Shown: piece after piece, positions 1-47,582 of the stretch | Layout of the letters: each line of letters opens with the position of its first letter | Position numbering within the stretch: position 1 is the stretch's first letter | Source of the DNA: Rana temporaria | Taxonomy: Eukaryota; Chordata; Amphibia; Anura; Ranidae | Length of the DNA stretch: 64,000 nt | Assembly: GCF_905171775.1 (NCBI RefSeq) | Contig: NC_053490.1 | Coordinates: 516,247,695-516,311,694 of the forward strand | Reading direction: 5' to 3' | The notes under the pieces: generated by a model | Told to the model about the DNA's origin: nothing | The model's input: only the letters and a program-made list of their open reading frames with translations | Databases searched by the model: none | Position numbers and translations under genes: made by a program

Positions 1-1504
1 CTAATCTGCAAGAGCGTCAGCTCCTCGGGTTTCCAGGAGAAGCCGCCGCCACCATAAAAGTAAGAGCAAGAAGGCCAGCAAGCAGCTTTTAAAATTATTT
101 TTTGCCCCAACACTTTCCACAGCAGCCCGTAGCTAAAAGAGAAACAGAAAATGACTACAGATAGCAGAAGGAGAGCCGAGACAGGATCATACTGAACAAG
201 CACCACTATTAGAATATACAGGAAAGGATAAAGCCCAACTCCAGGAAAAATATCCACCCCTGCAGAGGGCCACTGTCCCCTTGTGAGGATAATGGCTTGT
301 TGTGTCTAGAGCACATGTGTGAAATACTAGGCCCACGGGCCGAATCTGGCCCACCAGGCCATTTCATGTGGCCCTCGCACCTCTCCTGCAGCTGCAGCAC
401 CACCATTGTCTCAGTCCTCACCTTGTTTTAGCAGAGAGGAGGACAGAACTCCTCCGACAAATCCTGCACTTCTCTGTGCAGCCACAAAGAGGCTCCTAGC
501 TGTCTCCCCATATCTCAACAGTTGGCAGCAGAGAGAAGGACAGAACGCCTCCTACAGATCTTGCGCCTTACTGTACAGCCGCAGCACCCCTTTGTCTCCA
601 TGTCCCCTGGTCTCAGCATTAAGCAGAAACCAGCAGTCGACTCCAGCCCTCCTCTGGTCCTCCTCCAGTCTCTGCACCTTCTTCCCAGTTCCACTCCAGC
701 TTCTCCCCGGCAGCAGCACAAGGTGAGGTAGGTGCACAGTGATGCAAGGGAGGGTGGGGGACTCTCAACTTCTGATGTGGGGGGAGCTATTGACACTTGA
801 TGTAAAGGGGGGAGTAGGGTGCTCTGGACATTTAGTATTCCAGATAGAACTGGCCCTGTGTGGACAACCATAATTTCGATGTGGGCAACCATAATGCCCA
901 TGTGGTCCACGATAAAATAGAATTGGACACCCCTAGCCAAGTGGATTATAGAACAGGCTCTTTCACTTACCCGATTCTTCGCTCCGGCGCTCTCTTCCTC
1001 ATTCCCCAAGATCTGGACTGTGGGCGGAGCCTCAGTGTCATTGTGCACCATACAGGTACAATAACCCTCTATAATGCATGGAGGAGGCTGGAGTGTGACC
1101 AGAGCTGGTTGCAGCTTACAGAGCAGACTGCAGGGGACCGGTCACATGTCTGGAGGGAGTAGTATGGTAAGTATTTACACTTTAATCCCATGGCCCTAGA
1201 CTAAACAAGCATTTAACCCTTGGGGAGCCCACTGCAACTGTGGATTCTATTTTTTATTTTCATGGGGTTAGGCTTTAAAAAGCAGAGGATAGGTAGGAGC
1301 ATTTATGATTCTGCATATGGGGGCCCCACTGCTCTAAAACTGGAACCCAAAGTTTAAGGAACAACTTCCCTGGTGGTGTGGAAAAAGGTTGGGGTGGTGA
1401 GGGAAAGGGGAGTGGCAGGGAAAACCAGGATCAAGACAGAAGTCTATGTGCAAAAATTGCACATAGACTCTATATTTTGGCTTTAACGTGTATGTAACCT
1501 AGTG
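1..1504. other. No gene recognised
   Basis: I see no exon, RNA gene or transposon ORF that I can support here. A perfect 13-bp hairpin (AGTCTATGTGCAA and its complement, 3-bp loop) sits at 1441-1469. The open frames are short and lack domains. The missing last C2CD2 exon could in principle lie further left. A splice-acceptor-like tract read on the minus strand near 135-150 opens into a frame that stops after about 12 codons, so I did not call it. Confidence 0.6.
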
Positions 1505-2693
1505 CAGGTCATTCTTTCCACTGATCACCAATATAAGGAGCATTCTTCCCACTGATCACCAATGTAAGGGACATTCTTCTCACTGATCACCAATGTAAGG
1601 GACATTCTTCTCACTGATCACCAATGTAAGGAACATTCTTCTCACTGAGCACCAATGTAAGGAACATTCTTCCCACTGATCACCAATGTAAGGAGCATTC
1701 TTCCCACTGATCACCAATGTAAGGAACATTCTTCCCACTGATCACCAATGTAAGGAACATTCTTCCCACTGATCACCAATGTAAGGGACATTCTTCCCAC
1801 TGATCACCAATGTAAGGAACATTCTTCCCACTGATCACCAATGTAAGGAACATTCTTCCCACTGATCACCAATGTAAGGAACATTCTTCTCACTGATCAC
1901 CAATGTAAGGGACATTCTTCCCACTGATCACCAATGTAAGGAACATTCTTCCCACTGATCTCCAATGTAAGGAACATTCTTCTCACTGATCACCAATGTA
2001 AGGAACATTCTTCTCACTGACCACCAATGTAAGGGACATTCTTCTCACTGACCACCAATGTAAGGAACATTCTTCTCACTGATCACCAATGTAAGGAACA
2101 TTCTTCTCACTGATCACCAATGTAAGGAACATTCTTCTCACTGATCACCAATGTAAGGAACATTCTTCTCACTGATCACCAATGTAAGGGACATTCTTCT
2201 CACTGATCACCAATGTAAGGAACATTCTTCCCACTGATCACCAATGTAAGGAACATTCTTCTCACTGATCACCAATGTAAGGGACATTCTTCCCACTGAT
2301 CACCAATGTAAGGAACATTCTTCCCACTGATCTCCAATGTAAGGAACATTCTTCTCACTGATCACCAATGTAAGGAACATTCTTCTCACTGACCACCAAT
2401 GTAAGGGACATTCTTCTCACTGACCACCAATGTAAGGAACATTCTTCTCACTGATCACCAATGTAAGGAACATTCTTCTCACTGATCACCAATGTAAGGA
2501 ACATTCTTCTCACTGATCACCAATGTAAGGAACATTCTTCTCACTGATCACCAATGTAAGGGACATTCTTCTCACTGATCACCAATGTAAGGAACATTCT
2601 TCCCACTGATCACCAATGTAAGGAGCATTCTTCTCACTGATCACCAATGTATGGGACATTCTTCCCACTGATCACCAATGTAAGGGACATTCT
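1505..2693. repeat. 31-bp minisatellite, left part
   Basis: About 38 head-to-tail copies of a 31-bp unit containing CACTGATCACCAATGTAAGG followed by an A/G-variable stretch and ATTCTTC. Variants alternate (AGGAAC, AGGGAC or AGGAGC; TCTCAC or CCCAC), and blocks of variants recur in the same order, for example around 1860-2060 and 2215-2420. This suggests growth by duplication of multi-unit blocks. The array is cut by the LTR element at 2694 and resumes at 5951. Confidence 0.95.
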
Positions 2694-3202
2694 TGCGACG
2701 GTATCGGTATGATATCCCCGTCAACGTTCCCTTCTTCCCATAACGACAATCACCCCAATATTCCACGAGGAGGGATATCCCTGGAATCGCCCAGAAAGCC
2801 ACACATGAGACAAGCTTACTGCTGGAACAAGACACTTTATTGACACAAAAACTCAGCTTATATGTGGTTACAGCCTGTTAGGAACGCCCCCCTCACACAG
2901 TGGGGTTTCCCATACAGATTATAGGAGACAAGTCGGAGCCGACCATGCAGACATGTTTCTTTAGATAAAGACATCAGCGGAGTTAATTACTAGGTGTAAC
3001 AGCCTGACCACAATGAAGCAATCAGAATAATTAACATGAGCCCCTTATCTAATCATTGTAAACAGTAAGGCCGGTCTCCTTCCCACACACAATAAATCAA
3101 TTACCATTTGAACTAGGGAGCTGGCTGAGGAAGGGTCATTAACATGTCAATAGCTTGTGACACATGAACCAAGCAGGGAGATTTACACTGACATCCTTCA
3201 CA
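2694..3202 (-). repeat. 3' LTR of the gag-HEXIM element
   Basis: 509 bp, a direct repeat of 5442-5950. TG...CA ends are visible: TGCGACGG at the left and CCTTCACA at the right. Because the element is on the minus strand, this is its downstream LTR. ORF-like translations inside both LTRs are shadows. Confidence 0.95.
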
Positions 3203-3226
3203 ATGGCCCCCCTTTTTCTCCCTGCT
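3203..3226 (-). other. Polypurine tract
   Basis: On the minus strand the bases just before the 3' LTR are almost all purine (GGGAGAAAAAGGGGGGCCA and neighbours). This is the expected position and composition of the plus-strand primer of an LTR retrotransposon, and it confirms the element's orientation. Confidence 0.8.
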
Positions 3227-3595
3227 CCGGCAAACCCGGTTGGACCTTCCCTGGTCCAGTAGGGTTGACGGGTTCAGAGCTTTTAGTCCGAGGTTAACTC
3301 CGTTTGGCGTGACTGACCTCCATTGGTAACTGCTTCCGACTCAGGTATGCTACCGGGTCGTCAGATCACACGCCGGTCAGTCCCCAAGTCTTTGTGCGAT
3401 CTGCAAAGTCACCAGAAGTCAGTGTGAAGACAGCGAATGGGTCTGTGCGCCGCCGTCTAGGTGTCCCGCTATGGGAGGGGGCAGGTTATGGCTCTGAAGT
3501 GACAATCACAGGAGATTCATAAAAAGAAAAAGTTATATTTGTTGAAATGCTGTAGCACTGGTGCTCAGAGTCCGGGGGGGGGGGGGAGAGGGGAC

Positions 3596-5497
3596 TCAGA
3601 GCCCCATAAGGTCAGCCACCCCCTGCTCCCTCCGCAGCCGCCGGTTCTCCTCTTTGAGCTTCTCCAGCTCCATCTCCAGTTCATGGAGCCTGGGGGGGTC
3701 AGCCCGCTGTGACCTCAGGTGGTTGTTCTCCTCCTCCATGCGGCTTATGCACTCCTCCAGCTCTATGTACTCACGGATCAGATCCTGCTTGCTCATGTCC
3801 TGCAGGCTCTCCACGTGGTCCTTCATCATCAGGAACTGGGTGGTGGTGTAAGGGGCCACCGGTGGGCCCTTGGCGAACATCTCGGCACGCATCTGGGGCG
3901 CCCGCTGCGATTCCATCTCCTCCAGTCGCTTCTTCTCCTCCCAGGTCCGCTGGTTATATGACTTCCAGGACCTCTTCTTCTTGGAGGGTAGCTGGCGGTG
4001 CCTCTTTCTGCCCAGCTCCCTCCAAGGCCCCTCCGGCTCATGGCGGTCGCCCATGACCAGCTGACAATGGTGTTCCCTGTTGTCCGTAATAACAGATTGT
4101 ACCATGAGGGCTTCGTAAGGGGTGCCCAATGGTTCTTCCGGACCCAGCTCCTGGAGATCCCAAGCCGAGTCTACACAATGGGCTGCTGCTGGTGGGCGGT
4201 ACCCAGGTTGAGACCAATTTGACCTGGTGTTGTCGTTCATGGGGCAATTCTGCTTGAAGTGACCCAACTGTTTGCACCGGAAGCAGCGTTGTTCGTTGTC
4301 CTCCTGGCGTGGGTAGCGAGGGCTAGATGTCATCGGTCTGTTAGGCGGTTGGTATCTAGCGGCTGGTGGGTGTGAGGGCGCCGTTGGTTGTGGAGGTTGT
4401 ACCCGTGGTGTGACCTGGTTTGTCTTGCGAGTATCCGCATATTCATCCGCCAACTTCGCGGCCTCTGGTAGAGTCATGGGCCTGCGATCTCTCACCCAAT
4501 CTTTGACATCCGTCTGGATGTGATTGTAAAATTGCTCCAGGAGCATTAGTTGCAAAATGTCCTCTGCGGTGGTGGCCTGGCTGCTGTTAACCCAGTTAGA
4601 GGCCGACAGGGACAGCTGGCATGCCCATTCTGCGTAAGAGTCTTTCGTGGTTTTGCGTGAGTCCCTGAACTTCTGTCGGTGGGACTCTGGGGTTACTGCA
4701 TAACGAGCCAGGAGCGCTTCTTTAACCCGGGCGTAGCTATGGATATCCTGATCTGGCACGGTCCGGAAAGCATCAGAAGCTTTGCCTGACAGTTTGCCTG
4801 ACAATATTGCAACCCACTCTCTTCTAGCAATTCGGTGCAGGTTACATTGTCGCTCAAAGTCTGCCAGGTAGTTATCAATTTCACAGTCCTTTTCATCAAA
4901 AGCTTTAAAAGCGCTAAACGGAATCTTCCTTGCGTCTGCTGTGCTGTACTCACTGTTCGTAGAAGGTGCGGCTGCTTGTTGGACTGCTGCCAGTTTTAAC
5001 TGTAGCTCTGCGTCCCTTATTTGTTTATCCTTCTGTAGTTCTGCGTCCCTTATTTCTTTAGCCTTCTGTAGCTCTGCGTCCCTTATTTGTTTATCCTTCT
5101 GTAGTTCTGCGTCCCTTATTTGTTTAGCCTCCTCCGCTAACAGGTCCATCACTTTCAGAACCACATCCGGCGTTGGGTTCGGGCCGAACCACGCTAGCTT
5201 CTCTCTCATTAGCTTGTTGGTTGGTGACTCCTCCTGAATCACTGGTGTCTCCATCTCTTGTACTGCTGGCGTTGCTGCAATCCCGTTCTCCTGGTCTAGC
5301 TCCATTATTTCTGCTATGATGACCCGCTTGGTTTTGTTGCTAGCGATCCTTCCACGAACTTCCAGTAGTTCTTCCAGTGTCTGCTTGGAATCCGGGTGTG
5401 AAGGGGAATAGAAGGGAAAAATCCCGCTGCTACCAACCAATTGCGACGGTATCGGTATGATATCCCCGTCAACGTTCCCTTCTTCCCATAACGACAA
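3596..5497 (-). CDS. Gag fused to a HEXIM-like domain (633 aa)
   Basis: A single unbroken frame that starts inside the 5' LTR. Residues about 1-110 are not recognised. Residues 125-165 hold four tandem copies of an (K)QIRDAELQK repeat, probably helical. Residues about 203-357 are SCAN/Gmr1-like Gypsy gag, with the Y..WA.QL..S...W, LEQF and TL.EAA.LADEYAD pattern. A CCHC zinc knuckle follows (C405, C408, H413, C418). After a linker, residues about 496-626 read as HEXIM: a basic arm (RKRHRQLPSKKKRSWKSY), TWEEKK, then RAEMFAKGPPVAPYTTTQF, the cyclin-T-binding-type start (SLQDMSKQDLIREY) and a leucine/glutamate coiled coil to 626. HEXIM1/2 are known to bind 7SK RNA through the basic arm, inhibit CDK9 through the PYNT segment and dimerise and bind cyclin T through the coiled coil. 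Here PYNT reads PYTT, and the long acidic stretch that normally separates it from the coiled coil is missing. The domain assignment is from recognised motifs; function in the element is inference. Confidence 0.9.
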   Translation of the reverse strand: MSLWEEGNVDGDIIPIPSQLVGSSGIFPFYSPSHPDSKQTLEELLEVRGRIASNKTKRVIIAEIMELDQENGIAATPAVQEMETPVIQEESPTNKLMREKLAWFGPNPTPDVVLKVMDLLAEEAKQIRDAELQKDKQIRDAELQKAKEIRDAELQKDKQIRDAELQLKLAAVQQAAAPSTNSEYSTADARKIPFSAFKAFDEKDCEIDNYLADFERQCNLHRIARREWVAILSGKLSGKASDAFRTVPDQDIHSYARVKEALLARYAVTPESHRQKFRDSRKTTKDSYAEWACQLSLSASNWVNSSQATTAEDILQLMLLEQFYNHIQTDVKDWVRDRRPMTLPEAAKLADEYADTRKTNQVTPRVQPPQPTAPSHPPAARYQPPNRPMTSSPRYPRQEDNEQRCFRCKQLGHFKQNCPMNDNTRSNWSQPGYRPPAAAHCVDSAWDLQELGPEEPLGTPYEALMVQSVITDNREHHCQLVMGDRHEPEGPWRELGRKRHRQLPSKKKRSWKSYNQRTWEEKKRLEEMESQRAPQMRAEMFAKGPPVAPYTTTQFLMMKDHVESLQDMSKQDLIREYIELEECISRMEEENNHLRSQRADPPRLHELEMELEKLKEENRRLRREQGVADLMGL

Positions 5498-5950
5498 TCA
5501 CCCCAATATTCCACGAGGAGGGATATCCCTGGAATCGCCCAGAAAGCCACACATGAGACAAGCTTACTGCTGGAACAAGACACTTTATTGACACAAAAAC
5601 TCAGCTTATATGTGGTTACAGCCTGTTAGGAACGCCCCCCTCACACAGTGGGGTTTCCCATACAGATTATAGGAGACAAGTCGGAGCCGACCATGCAGAC
5701 ATGTTTCTTTAGATAAAGACATCAGCGGAGTTAATTACTAGGTGTAACAGCCTGACCACAATGAAGCAATCAGAATAATTAACATGAGCCCCTTATCTAA
5801 TCATTGTAAACAGTAAGGCCGGTCTCCTTCCCACACACAATAAATCAATTACCATTTGAACTAGGGAGCTGGCTGAGGAAGGGTCATTAACATGTCAATA
5901 GCTTGTGACACATGAACCAAGCAGGGAGATTTACACTGACATCCTTCACA
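5442..5950 (-). repeat. 5' LTR of the gag-HEXIM element
   Basis: 509 bp, same sequence as 2694-3202 as far as I could read. It should contain the promoter. The gag ATG at 5497 lies within it, so a shorter start downstream is possible. The bases just inside (minus strand TTGGTTGGTAGCAG) occupy the primer-binding-site position; I could not assign a tRNA. Confidence 0.95.
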
Positions 5951-6165
5951 ATTCTTCTCACTGATCACCAATGTAAGGAACATTCTTCTCACTGATCACC
6001 AATGTAAGGAGCATTCTTCCCACTGATCACCAATGTAAGGAACATTCTTCTCACTGATCACCAATGTAAGGAGCATTCTTCTCACTGATCACCAATGTAA
6101 GGAGCATTCTTCTCACTGATCACCAATGTAAGGGGCATTCTTCCCACTGATCACCAATGTAAGGA
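5951..6165. repeat. 31-bp minisatellite, right part
   Basis: Seven more copies of the unit seen at 1505-2693, in phase with the 5-bp target duplication of the LTR element. This is the far side of the array split by the insertion. Confidence 0.95.
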
Positions 6166-6918
6166 ACACACACACACACACACACACACACTCTCTCTTA
6201 CAAGTATATACAAGTAATAGTCTTGCCAAGCCGTATTATGTATGAGGAGGGTTGTCCTAATGGCAATTCATTCATTTTAGCATCTGAAATAGCCCATCGC
6301 TTTACATTAGAGAAATTCCTAACCAGCCGGTAATTAGAAAATCACATTCAGCGCTCCCAGAGGTTGCCAAAATTACCCCACTATACATTTCCTTCCAATT
6401 AATCAGATAATTGCTTGTGTCATGTATGAGAATATCCTGCCAAGCCATGCTCAGCACACAGTTGTTGTTTATTGCTCGTTTTATCTCTGTTAGAAATCTG
6501 CAAGTGTTCTCAGATCCACAATAATCACTTAACACAGCAGGTGTATTTATTTAAAAAAATTAAAATTGCATAGCAAGTCGCCTAGTGAAAATGCATGTAC
6601 ATTCTGTGCAAATAGGGGGAAGAAAACAAATGCTACAAAGATATTTTCTGTGCTGGTCGAAAGTTTAATGATTTAAACTGAAAAATGTTCCATTTGGCCA
6701 CTAGATGGCCCCAAGTATCAGAAGAAAACGTTATGAACTTACTGCCATCTAATGGCCAAATGCTGTATTTGTTTTATTTAAAATCAATAAAAAAAAATAA
6801 CCTACAAGCACAGGAAATCGCCTAATTTGGCCGTATTTGCACAGAATGAATGTGAATGCACTTTTACTTGGTGACTTGCTATGAAAATTGTATGTGGTTT
6901 TATCTTAATGGCCATTAA
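6166..6918. other. CA microsatellite, then no gene
   Basis: A (CA)n run at about 6168-6191 follows the minisatellite directly. Beyond it the sequence is AT-rich and unremarkable. An imperfect inverted pair around 6695-6710 and 6748-6763 (GGCCACTAGATGG against CCATCTAATGGCC) suggests an old MITE end. No exon is supported. Confidence 0.6.
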
Positions 6919-6926
6919 GCATGGAT

Positions 6927-7204
6927 CAGGGGCGGACTGACAACTCATGGGGTCCCCGGGCAATAGGAGATTATGGGGCCCCCCGGGCAATAGGAGATTA
7001 TGGGGCCACACACACACACACACAGTATACATACACACACTGAAAAGGTACTGGAGAGGCGGGGCAGCTATAATCTTGGGATTTATTTTTAGAAAAACAG
7101 ATTTTTACATACTGTCCCTGTTTTTTCTGAGTCTGGCAACCCTGATGGGGCCCCCTAGTGGCATGGGGCCCTCGGGCAGTGCCCGAGTGGTCAGTCCGCC
7201 CCTG
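6927..7204. mobile_element. hAT-type MITE
   Basis: Ends are inverted (CAGGGGCGGACTGAC ... GTCAGTCCGCCCCTG) and flanked by the 8-bp direct duplication GCATGGAT (6919-6926 and 7205-7212), the hAT hallmark. The interior has a short direct repeat (GGGCAATAGGAGATTATGGG) and a CA run near 7008-7023. There is no coding capacity. Confidence 0.9.
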
Positions 7205-7376
7205 GCATGGATGCCGATTGCATTCAAGGACACGTAAAATAAATGATCTGATGCGTGTATATAATAAGGCCTGCTGTACACCGGCAGGCATCTCCCCGAG
7301 AATGATTAGGGAACAGATATCTGGCCCTCCTCCAGCAAGCCACCAAAGTACCAGGAGACGGCCAGGATTCTAGCCC

Positions 7377-7535
7377 AGTGTTTCTCAACTCCAGTCCTCA
7401 AGGCGCCCCAACAGGTCAGGTTTTCCATTATTTTGCACAGGCGATTTAATCAGTTTCACTGCCTTAAATACCATGCCGTTTCATCTGAGGGAAATCCTGA
7501 AAACATGACCTGTTGGGGCGCCTGATGGTGAGAGA
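7377..7535. mobile_element. Short palindromic MITE
   Basis: Arms CCTCAAGGCGCCCCAACAGG and CCTGTTGGGGCGCCTGATGG are near-complements around a short AT-rich centre with a TTTTCAGG-like pair. It resembles the abundant 'fully palindromic' hAT-derived MITEs of vertebrates. No target duplication was established. Confidence 0.6.
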
Positions 7536-7578
7536 AAATCATGCTGGGGCACTTTCCTTTGACTACACAGTGGCACTG

Positions 7579-8473
<895 letters not shown>

Positions 8474-9364
8474 AGAAACCACATGCAAAAAAAATTAAAG
8501 CAAATGTGACATTGAAAATAATAAAACTTCACAAAATTAAATAAAACCTGACCTGAGCTAAAAGCAAACAGTACAGAAATGTGGGGCCTGCAGATATAAT
8601 AGATTCCCATGCTGTACTTAGGGCCTTGCCTCTGTGAAAGACAAAACTAAGCCTCACCCATTGTCATTGAACGTCACATGCCAGAGCCTAGGGCAGGGAT
8701 GGTGAACCTTAGCGCACCCCCAGATGTTTTGGAACTACATTTCCCATAATGCCGCAAATACTGCAGCTGCTGATTTTTAATCTAAGGACACTTACCTGTC
8801 CAGGGCACCCACAATGTCGGCACCCGAGCCGATTTTTGGATTGACTCTCGGGTGCAGCCGCCGCTATTCATGGTGTTTCAGCCCATCGGCTTCACAGCCC
8901 GTTCCCAAATGTGCATATGTGGCTCCGGAGGGGGAGGGGAGGCAGAGAAGCGGGGGGTTCCACTTTTGGGTGGAATTCCATTTGAACTTGGGCTGAAGTA
9001 TCAGCCTTATGTAAAGCCTGGGCTAAAGATCCTAAGGGCTTTAATAAGGGACTGGGATTCGTTTGAAGAACACCCTTGGCTACCTTATTATTTATTCAGG
9101 TTTAATAAAAAGATCTGTACTGGCTGAACACACGATCGTTTCCCTTTAAATCTCGGTGAAACTTGAGCGACTTTAGACTACAGAAGACATGAAGCGCCTC
9201 GTTACGTGCCGCAGCCTCCAGCTACAAGCGAGCGGCTCATTTGTCTGACAATAATTAGAGGCTAATAATAAGCCGGGGAGAGAAGGATCACATTAACAGG
9301 CACAGTACATTCCATTCACAACGTTATAAATAAACTACAGCGAAGAGCGGCGATGAGCACTGAC
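8474..9364. other. MITE fragments, no exon
   Basis: 8690-8755 is a fragment of the GGTGAACCTT...ATTTCCCAT repeat that is complete at 16011-16105. 8761-8995 is a diverged copy of the 14116-14569 MITE, sharing ACTTACCTGTCCAGGGC and the CGGCACCCGA segment. The rest up to the C2CD2 exon at 9365 is unassigned. Confidence 0.55.
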
Positions 9365-45746
<36,382 letters not shown>

Positions 45747-45774
45747 CTACAAAGAAAATACATAAATGACGTAT

Positions 45775-46144
45775 AGAAGAAGAGGAAGCCTCAGCCATAC
45801 AATGCAATCATCAGGAAGTTGATTACTTTTGGTGGGCAACATAAAGAAAGCAAACCCGTCTAGAGAGAAATACGAAGGATGAGAATGGTTGCTCCCTGAG
45901 GGCCAGGATGAAGTCTTGGCTTCAATACTTTGAGTCCCTCTCCTAGAACAAGTGTTGAGATAAGGAATTGGGACTTTTCCCATGTCACTCAGAAGTACTG
46001 AAGCCAGGCCCAGCCAGCTAGCATTTTTCTGGAGGCCACCAATGGCTGTCCATGTTACTACGATTGACTTGGAGCTCCACCTCTTCACGTCTGGTGGCGA
46101 AGGGAGGGCGCGAGGAGAAGGAAGAGGAAAAGGGCGAGAGGTAG
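45775..46144. other. No gene recognised
   Basis: Intronic DNA upstream of the 45746 exon edge. The open frames here have no domains and no splice support. Confidence 0.55.
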
Positions 46145-46308
46145 GGTTGCCAACTCATCCCTTTAAAACAGAACACATATTAATTACACAGGTTCTGTGG
46201 CTGATTAAGGAGGTAATTAAACTCACTTGGTGCCTTATTTGCATTAAATTAGTCTCAGAACCTGTGTAATTAATATGTGTTCTGTTTTAAAGGGATGAGT
46301 TGGCAACC
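46145..46308. mobile_element. MITE with 55-bp inverted ends
   Basis: GGTTGCCAACTCATCCCTTT at the left and AAAGGGATGAGTTGGCAACC at the right; the match extends inward through CACATATTAATTACACAGGT. It interrupts the GA-rich tract, which occurs on both sides (46095-46140 and from 46309). Confidence 0.9.
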
Positions 46309-47441
46309 AGGGCGAGAGGAGAAGGAAAAGGAAAAGGGCGAGAGGAGAAGGAAGAGGAAAAGGGCGAGAGGAGAAGGTAGAGAAGGAAGAGGGAGGGACG
46401 AGAGGAGAAAGAAAAGAGGGAGGGACGAGAGGAGAAGGGCGAGAGGAGAAGGAAGAGGAAATAGGGCGAGAGGAGAAGGAAGAGGAAATAGGGCGAGAGG
46501 AGAAGGAAGAGGAAAAGGGCGAGAGGAGAAGGTAGAGAAGGAAGAGGGAGGGACGAGAGGAGAAAGAAAAGAGGGAAGAGCGAGAGGAGAAAGAAAAGAG
46601 GGAGGGACGAGAGGAGAAGGGCGAGAGGAGAAGGGCGAGAGGAGAAGGAAGAGGAAATAGGGCGAGAGGAGAAGGAAGAGGAAATAGGGCGAGAGGAGAA
46701 GGAAGAGGAAATAGGGCGAGAGGAGAAGGAAGAGGAAATAGGGCGAGAGGAGAAGGAAGAGGGAAGGGGCGAGAGGAGAAGGAAGAAGAGAAGGGCGAGA
46801 GGAGGAGAAGGAAGAGGAAAAGGGCGAGAGGAGAAGGTAGAGGAAAAGGGTGAGAGGAGAAGGAAGAGGGAAGGGGCGAGAGGAGAAGGAAGAAGAGAAG
46901 GGCGAGAGGAGGAGAAGGAAGAGGAAAAGGGCGAGAGGAGAAGGTAGAGGAAAAGGGCGAGAGGAGAAGGTAGAGGAAAAGGGTGAGAGGAGAAGGAAGA
47001 GGAAAAGGGCGAGAGGAGAAGGAAGAGGAAAAGGGCGAGAGGAGAAGGTAGAGGAGAAGGGCGAGAGGAGAAGGAAGAGGGAGGTACGAGAGGAGAAGGA
47101 AGAGGGAGGGACAAGAGGAGAAGGAAGAGGGAGGGACAAGAGGAGAAGGAAGAGGGAGGGACAAGAGGAGAAGGAAGAGGGAGGGACGAGAGGAGAAGGA
47201 AGAGGGAAGGACGAAAGGAGAAGGAAGAGAGGAGAAGGACGAGAGGAGGACAAGAGGAGAAGGACGAGAGGAGGACGAGAGGAGAACGAGAGGAGAAGGA
47301 AGAGGGAAGGACGAAAGGAGAAGGAAGAGAGGAGAAGGACGAGAGGAGAAGGAAGAGGAAAAGGGCGAGAGGAGAAGGAAGAAGAAAGAAGAAAAAAAAA
47401 GAGAAGGAAGGAAGGAAGGAAGGAAGGAAGGAAGGAAGGAA

Positions 47442-47479
<38 letters not shown>

Positions 47480-47492
47480 AAAAAAAAAGGGA
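46309..47492. repeat. GA-rich minisatellite
   Basis: Units of about 26-30 bases (GGCGAGAGGAGAAGGAAGAG plus variable A/G) repeated about 40 times, then (GGAA)n and (GAAA)n at 47404-47480. Every frame on the plus strand is Arg/Glu/Lys and on the minus strand Ser/Leu/Pro. No gene. Confidence 0.95.
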
Positions 47493-47582
47493 AGCGGTTG
47501 ACTTTAAAGTGAACCTGTTTTCTCCTACATGTTTTAAAGAAGCAAGCTTCAACTCTGACGACCAAGTAGAGAAAAAAGGGAT

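Larger units (their letters stand above)
2694..5950 (-). mobile_element. Gypsy-type LTR retrotransposon carrying gag-HEXIM
   Basis: Two direct 509-bp repeats bound a 2.2-kb interior. In the element's own sense (minus strand) each LTR starts TGTGAAGG and ends GTCGCA. Flanking host DNA is duplicated as ATTCT (2689-2693 and 5951-5955), a 5-bp duplication of the size known for Gypsy elements. A polypurine tract lies next to the left LTR. The interior holds one ORF, a gag with a HEXIM-like C-terminus. No protease, RT, RNase H or integrase is present, so the element must rely on proteins in trans. I saw no difference between the LTRs on reading, which suggests a recent insertion; an alignment was not run. 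The 392 bases between the ORF stop and the left LTR have no recognisable coding content. Confidence 0.93.

Noticed and set aside
40..150. Terminal C2CD2 exon at the left edge
   Set aside because: A T-rich acceptor-like tract on the minus strand is present, but the phase-correct frame stops after about 12 codons and shows none of the basic tail expected in the family.
1505..2693. CRISPR-like regular array
   Set aside because: The units are contiguous with no unique spacers, and the surrounding DNA is vertebrate. It is a minisatellite.
46244..47565. Long Ser/Leu/Pro and Arg/Glu frames as proteins
   Set aside because: They are translations of a GA-rich tandem repeat in several overlapping frames at once. 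The same applies to 7481-8610.
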